From contig NZ_QOWC01000002.1 in assembly GCF_003574465.1 (NCBI RefSeq), positions 36,821 to 100,820 on the forward strand: DNA of 64,000 bases. The letters run 5' to 3'. The stretch is from Methylobacterium crusticola (GTDB taxonomy: Bacteria > Pseudomonadota > Alphaproteobacteria > Rhizobiales > Beijerinckiaceae). Made by a program: the position numbers and the translations under genes. The notes beneath the pieces were generated by a model that did no database searches, had not been told where the DNA came from, and saw nothing but the letters and a program-made list of their open reading frames with translations. Below, one piece after another: positions 62,318 to 64,000 of the stretch; the stretch's first letter is position 1; every line of letters begins with the position of its first letter.

Positions 62318-63448
62318 TCAGGCCTCGGCCAGGATGCGGGCGTTCTGGCGGATCGCGGCCTCGCTCACCCGGATGCCGAGGCCCGGCCCGTCCGGCACCA
62401 CCACGGCGCCGTCCCGGACGGGCACGGGCGCCTCCAGCACGTCCTCGGTCAGGACGTGATGCGGCATGTAGAACTCGCAGCCGAGCGTGATGCCGGGGGT
62501 CGCCGCGATCATCTGGGTGCCGGCGGCCAGCGCGATGCCGCCCTCCCAGAGCGTGCCGCCGTAGCCCGGCAGGCCGGCGGTGTCGGCGATGGCCATCAGG
62601 GCCTGGGCCCGCAGCATGCCGCCGCACTTCATCAGCTTGACGGAGACCGCGTCCGCCGCCTGCCGGCGCACCACCTCCATCACGTCGGCGGCATCGAAGC
62701 AGCTCTCGTCGGCGAGGATGGGCGTGTCGAGGGCGGCCGTCAGGGCCGCGAGCGCGTCGAGGTGGCGGCGGGGCACCGGCTGCTCGATGAAGGTCGGCCG
62801 GAAGGCCTCCACGTCGCGCAGGCGGGCGAGCGCCCCGAAGGGGGCGAGCGCCTGGTTGTAGTCGACGCGCAGGTCGACCCCGTCGCCGAACTCCGAGCGG
62901 ATCGCCGCGAGGTGCGCCACGTCCTCGGCGTGCGGCCTCACCCCGGTCTTGACCTTGAACAGGCGGTGGCCCTGCGCCGTCATGGCCCGCATGCGCGCGA
63001 GGTCGGCGTCGAAATCCGGGTCGGCGATCGAGAACGAGAGCGGGATCGCGTCCCGCACCCGGCCGCCGAGCAGGTCGGCCACGGGCAGGCCGGCGGCGTG
63101 GCCGACGATGTCGAACAGCGCCATCTCGACCGCCGCCTTGGCGTCGGTGTGGCCGACGAGGGCCCGGTCGAGGCCGGCCGCCAGCGCCCGGATCCGCCGC
63201 GCCGGATGGCCGAGGATCAGCGGCCGCAAGGTGCGGTCGAGGGCCGCGAAGGCGCCCTCGGCGGTGCCGGTGAAGACCTCCCAGGGCGCCGCCTCGCCCC
63301 AGCCAACCACGCCCTCCCGGGTGGTGAGCCGCAGGAGCACGCGCTTGACCGTGCCCCCGACGTCGCCGACGCCCTGGCGGCGCGCCATCCGGATCGGGCT
63401 CTCGATCAGCACGACCCGCAGGTGCTCGATGATCAGGTCTCGGCTCAC
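62318..63448 (-). CDS. mandelate racemase/muconate-lactonizing enzyme family protein
   Basis: A 376-residue enolase-superfamily enzyme of the muconate cycloisomerase subgroup. The K-x-K motif is Lys165/Lys167 in FKVKTG. Metal ligands are Asp196 (RVDYN), Glu222 (IEQPV) and Asp247 (ADES), and the second catalytic lysine is Lys271 (SVKLMKCGG). The site is complete. Substrates in the subgroup range from muconates to dipeptides (epimerases). Start is GTG 63448, overlapping the SDR stop by four bases, so it is translationally coupled to that gene. Confidence 0.92.
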   Translation of the reverse strand: MSRDLIIEHLRVVLIESPIRMARRQGVGDVGGTVKRVLLRLTTREGVVGWGEAAPWEVFTGTAEGAFAALDRTLRPLILGHPARRIRALAAGLDRALVGHTDAKAAVEMALFDIVGHAAGLPVADLLGGRVRDAIPLSFSIADPDFDADLARMRAMTAQGHRLFKVKTGVRPHAEDVAHLAAIRSEFGDGVDLRVDYNQALAPFGALARLRDVEAFRPTFIEQPVPRRHLDALAALTAALDTPILADESCFDAADVMEVVRRQAADAVSVKLMKCGGMLRAQALMAIADTAGLPGYGGTLWEGGIALAAGTQMIAATPGITLGCEFYMPHHVLTEDVLEAPVPVRDGAVVVPDGPGLGIRVSEAAIRQNARILAEA

Positions 63449-64000
63449 GTGAGCCCTCCGTCGACGTGGATCACCTGGCCGGTGACGTAGGAGGCGGCCG
63501 GCGAGGCCAGGAAGGCGATCACCGCGGCGATCTCGGCGGGGTCGGCCCGGCGCCCGAGGGGGATCGCGGCCTCGAGCCGGGCGATGCCCTCGGGCGACAG
63601 CGCGCCCGCGCCGGGATCGTCCTTGCGGGTCAGGCCGGGCGCGACGGCGTTGACGGTGATGCCCTCCGGCGCGAGGTCGCGGGCGAGCGTGCGCACCACC
63701 GCCTCCAGGGCCGCGCGCCCCGCCGCCGAGGCCGCGAACAGGCCGAGGTCGGCCCGGAACACGTGGGCGACGTAGGACGACACGGCGACGAGCCGCGGGG
63801 CGTCGCCGGCCCGCAGGAGCGGCAGCGCCGCCTGCGCCAGGCGCAGGAAGGAGGCGGCGGAGAGCTGGGCCGCCGCCCCCAGGGTCGCCGGCGCGAGCCC
63901 GAGCGCGTCGCCGGCCTGCGCCTTGCCGGCCGCCGCCACGATCACGTCGAGGCGGGCGAAGCGCGCGGAGGCGAGGGCGACGCCCCGCGGCGCGGTGGCC
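63445..64000 (-). CDS. short-chain dehydrogenase/reductase family protein, 5'-truncated by the window
   Basis: About 184 codons are visible; the N-terminal NAD-binding part lies beyond the right edge. ARFARLDVIVAAAGKAQAGD matches the SDR 'NNAG' region (here AAAG), then LVAVSSYVAHVFRADLG with the catalytic Ser, and ITVNAVAPGLTRKD and VTGQVIHVDGGLT at the C terminus. Where most SDRs have Y-x-x-x-K this one reads FAASAAGRAAL, so both Tyr and Lys appear missing. Some related SDRs share this change. It is coupled to the enolase-superfamily gene. Confidence 0.88.
   Translation of the reverse strand, partial: ATAPRGVALASARFARLDVIVAAAGKAQAGDALGLAPATLGAAAQLSAASFLRLAQAALPLLRAGDAPRLVAVSSYVAHVFRADLGLFAASAAGRAALEAVVRTLARDLAPEGITVNAVAPGLTRKDDPGAGALSPEGIARLEAAIPLGRRADPAEIAAVIAFLASPAASYVTGQVIHVDGGLT

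Overview
The window is about 64 kb of very GC-rich bacterial chromosome. Gene content points to an alphaproteobacterium of the Hyphomicrobiales, most likely Methylobacterium or a close relative: a CpdR response regulator divergent from an N-formylglutamate amidohydrolase, a DUF6894 protein, a malyl-CoA lyase/thioesterase-type protein, two LexA boxes of the alphaproteobacterial GAAC-N7-GAAC type, and a rhizobial-type intergenic repeat. No tRNA, rRNA, CRISPR array, insertion sequence or prophage was recognised. The organism call is inference from gene families, not from a marker gene.

Layout. 0-9.3 kb: a partial M20 amidohydrolase, a DsbA-fold isomerase divergent from an FAD monooxygenase-like protein, a VOC protein, and a dipeptide/nickel-type ABC importer (binding protein, two permeases, one fused double ATPase), then a DUF6894 gene behind a LexA-type box. 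9.3-22.2 kb: a catabolic island. It has an epoxide hydrolase-like gene, a tightly coupled forward operon (alpha/beta hydrolase, acyl-CoA-dehydrogenase-fold protein, CoA ligase, octopine-dehydrogenase-like protein, 3-hydroxyacyl-CoA-dehydrogenase-like protein), a NicX-like ring-cleavage enzyme divergent from a flavin reductase-MarR fusion, and a Tau/Ssu-type ABC importer. 22.4-32.5 kb: pncB, a stress flavoprotein, a molybdate-type set (Mop protein plus binding protein, permease and ATPase), an ECF sigma factor coupled to a membrane vWA protein, the Fe-S carrier Mrp/ApbC and mobA. 32.6-39 kb: two cyclophilins around a TolA-C-like secreted protein, coaD, a phosphodiester glycosidase, a glycine-rich secreted protein, DUF4174, a CurA-type reductase and ssb. 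39-40.2 kb: decayed DNA with a rhizobial repeat and a chemoreceptor remnant. 40.2-64 kb: gyrA, an old-yellow-enzyme reductase, prpE, an acyl-CoA synthetase, paired DUF465 genes, purEK, a TPR lipoprotein, YqaA-DsbB, DUF1178-nit-grxC, cpdR, and a final group of FAD oxidoreductase, nitroreductase, enolase-superfamily and SDR genes.

Two points stand out. First, the 10.8-22.2 kb island combines a NicX-type extradiol enzyme, a flavin reductase with a built-in MarR sensor domain, and an acyl-CoA-dehydrogenase-fold protein lacking the usual catalytic glutamate. It reads as an uncharacterised, probably ring-cleaving, CoA-linked pathway with its own importer. Second, short GC-rich tandem repeats are scattered over the whole window. 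Those inside reading frames have periods divisible by three, while those around stop codons have periods of 13/14, 16, 17 or 20 and repeat the stop-codon context itself.

Nearly every gene has long open frames on the opposite strand because of the base composition. I chose frames by protein family, motifs and operon overlaps; many starts are GTG.
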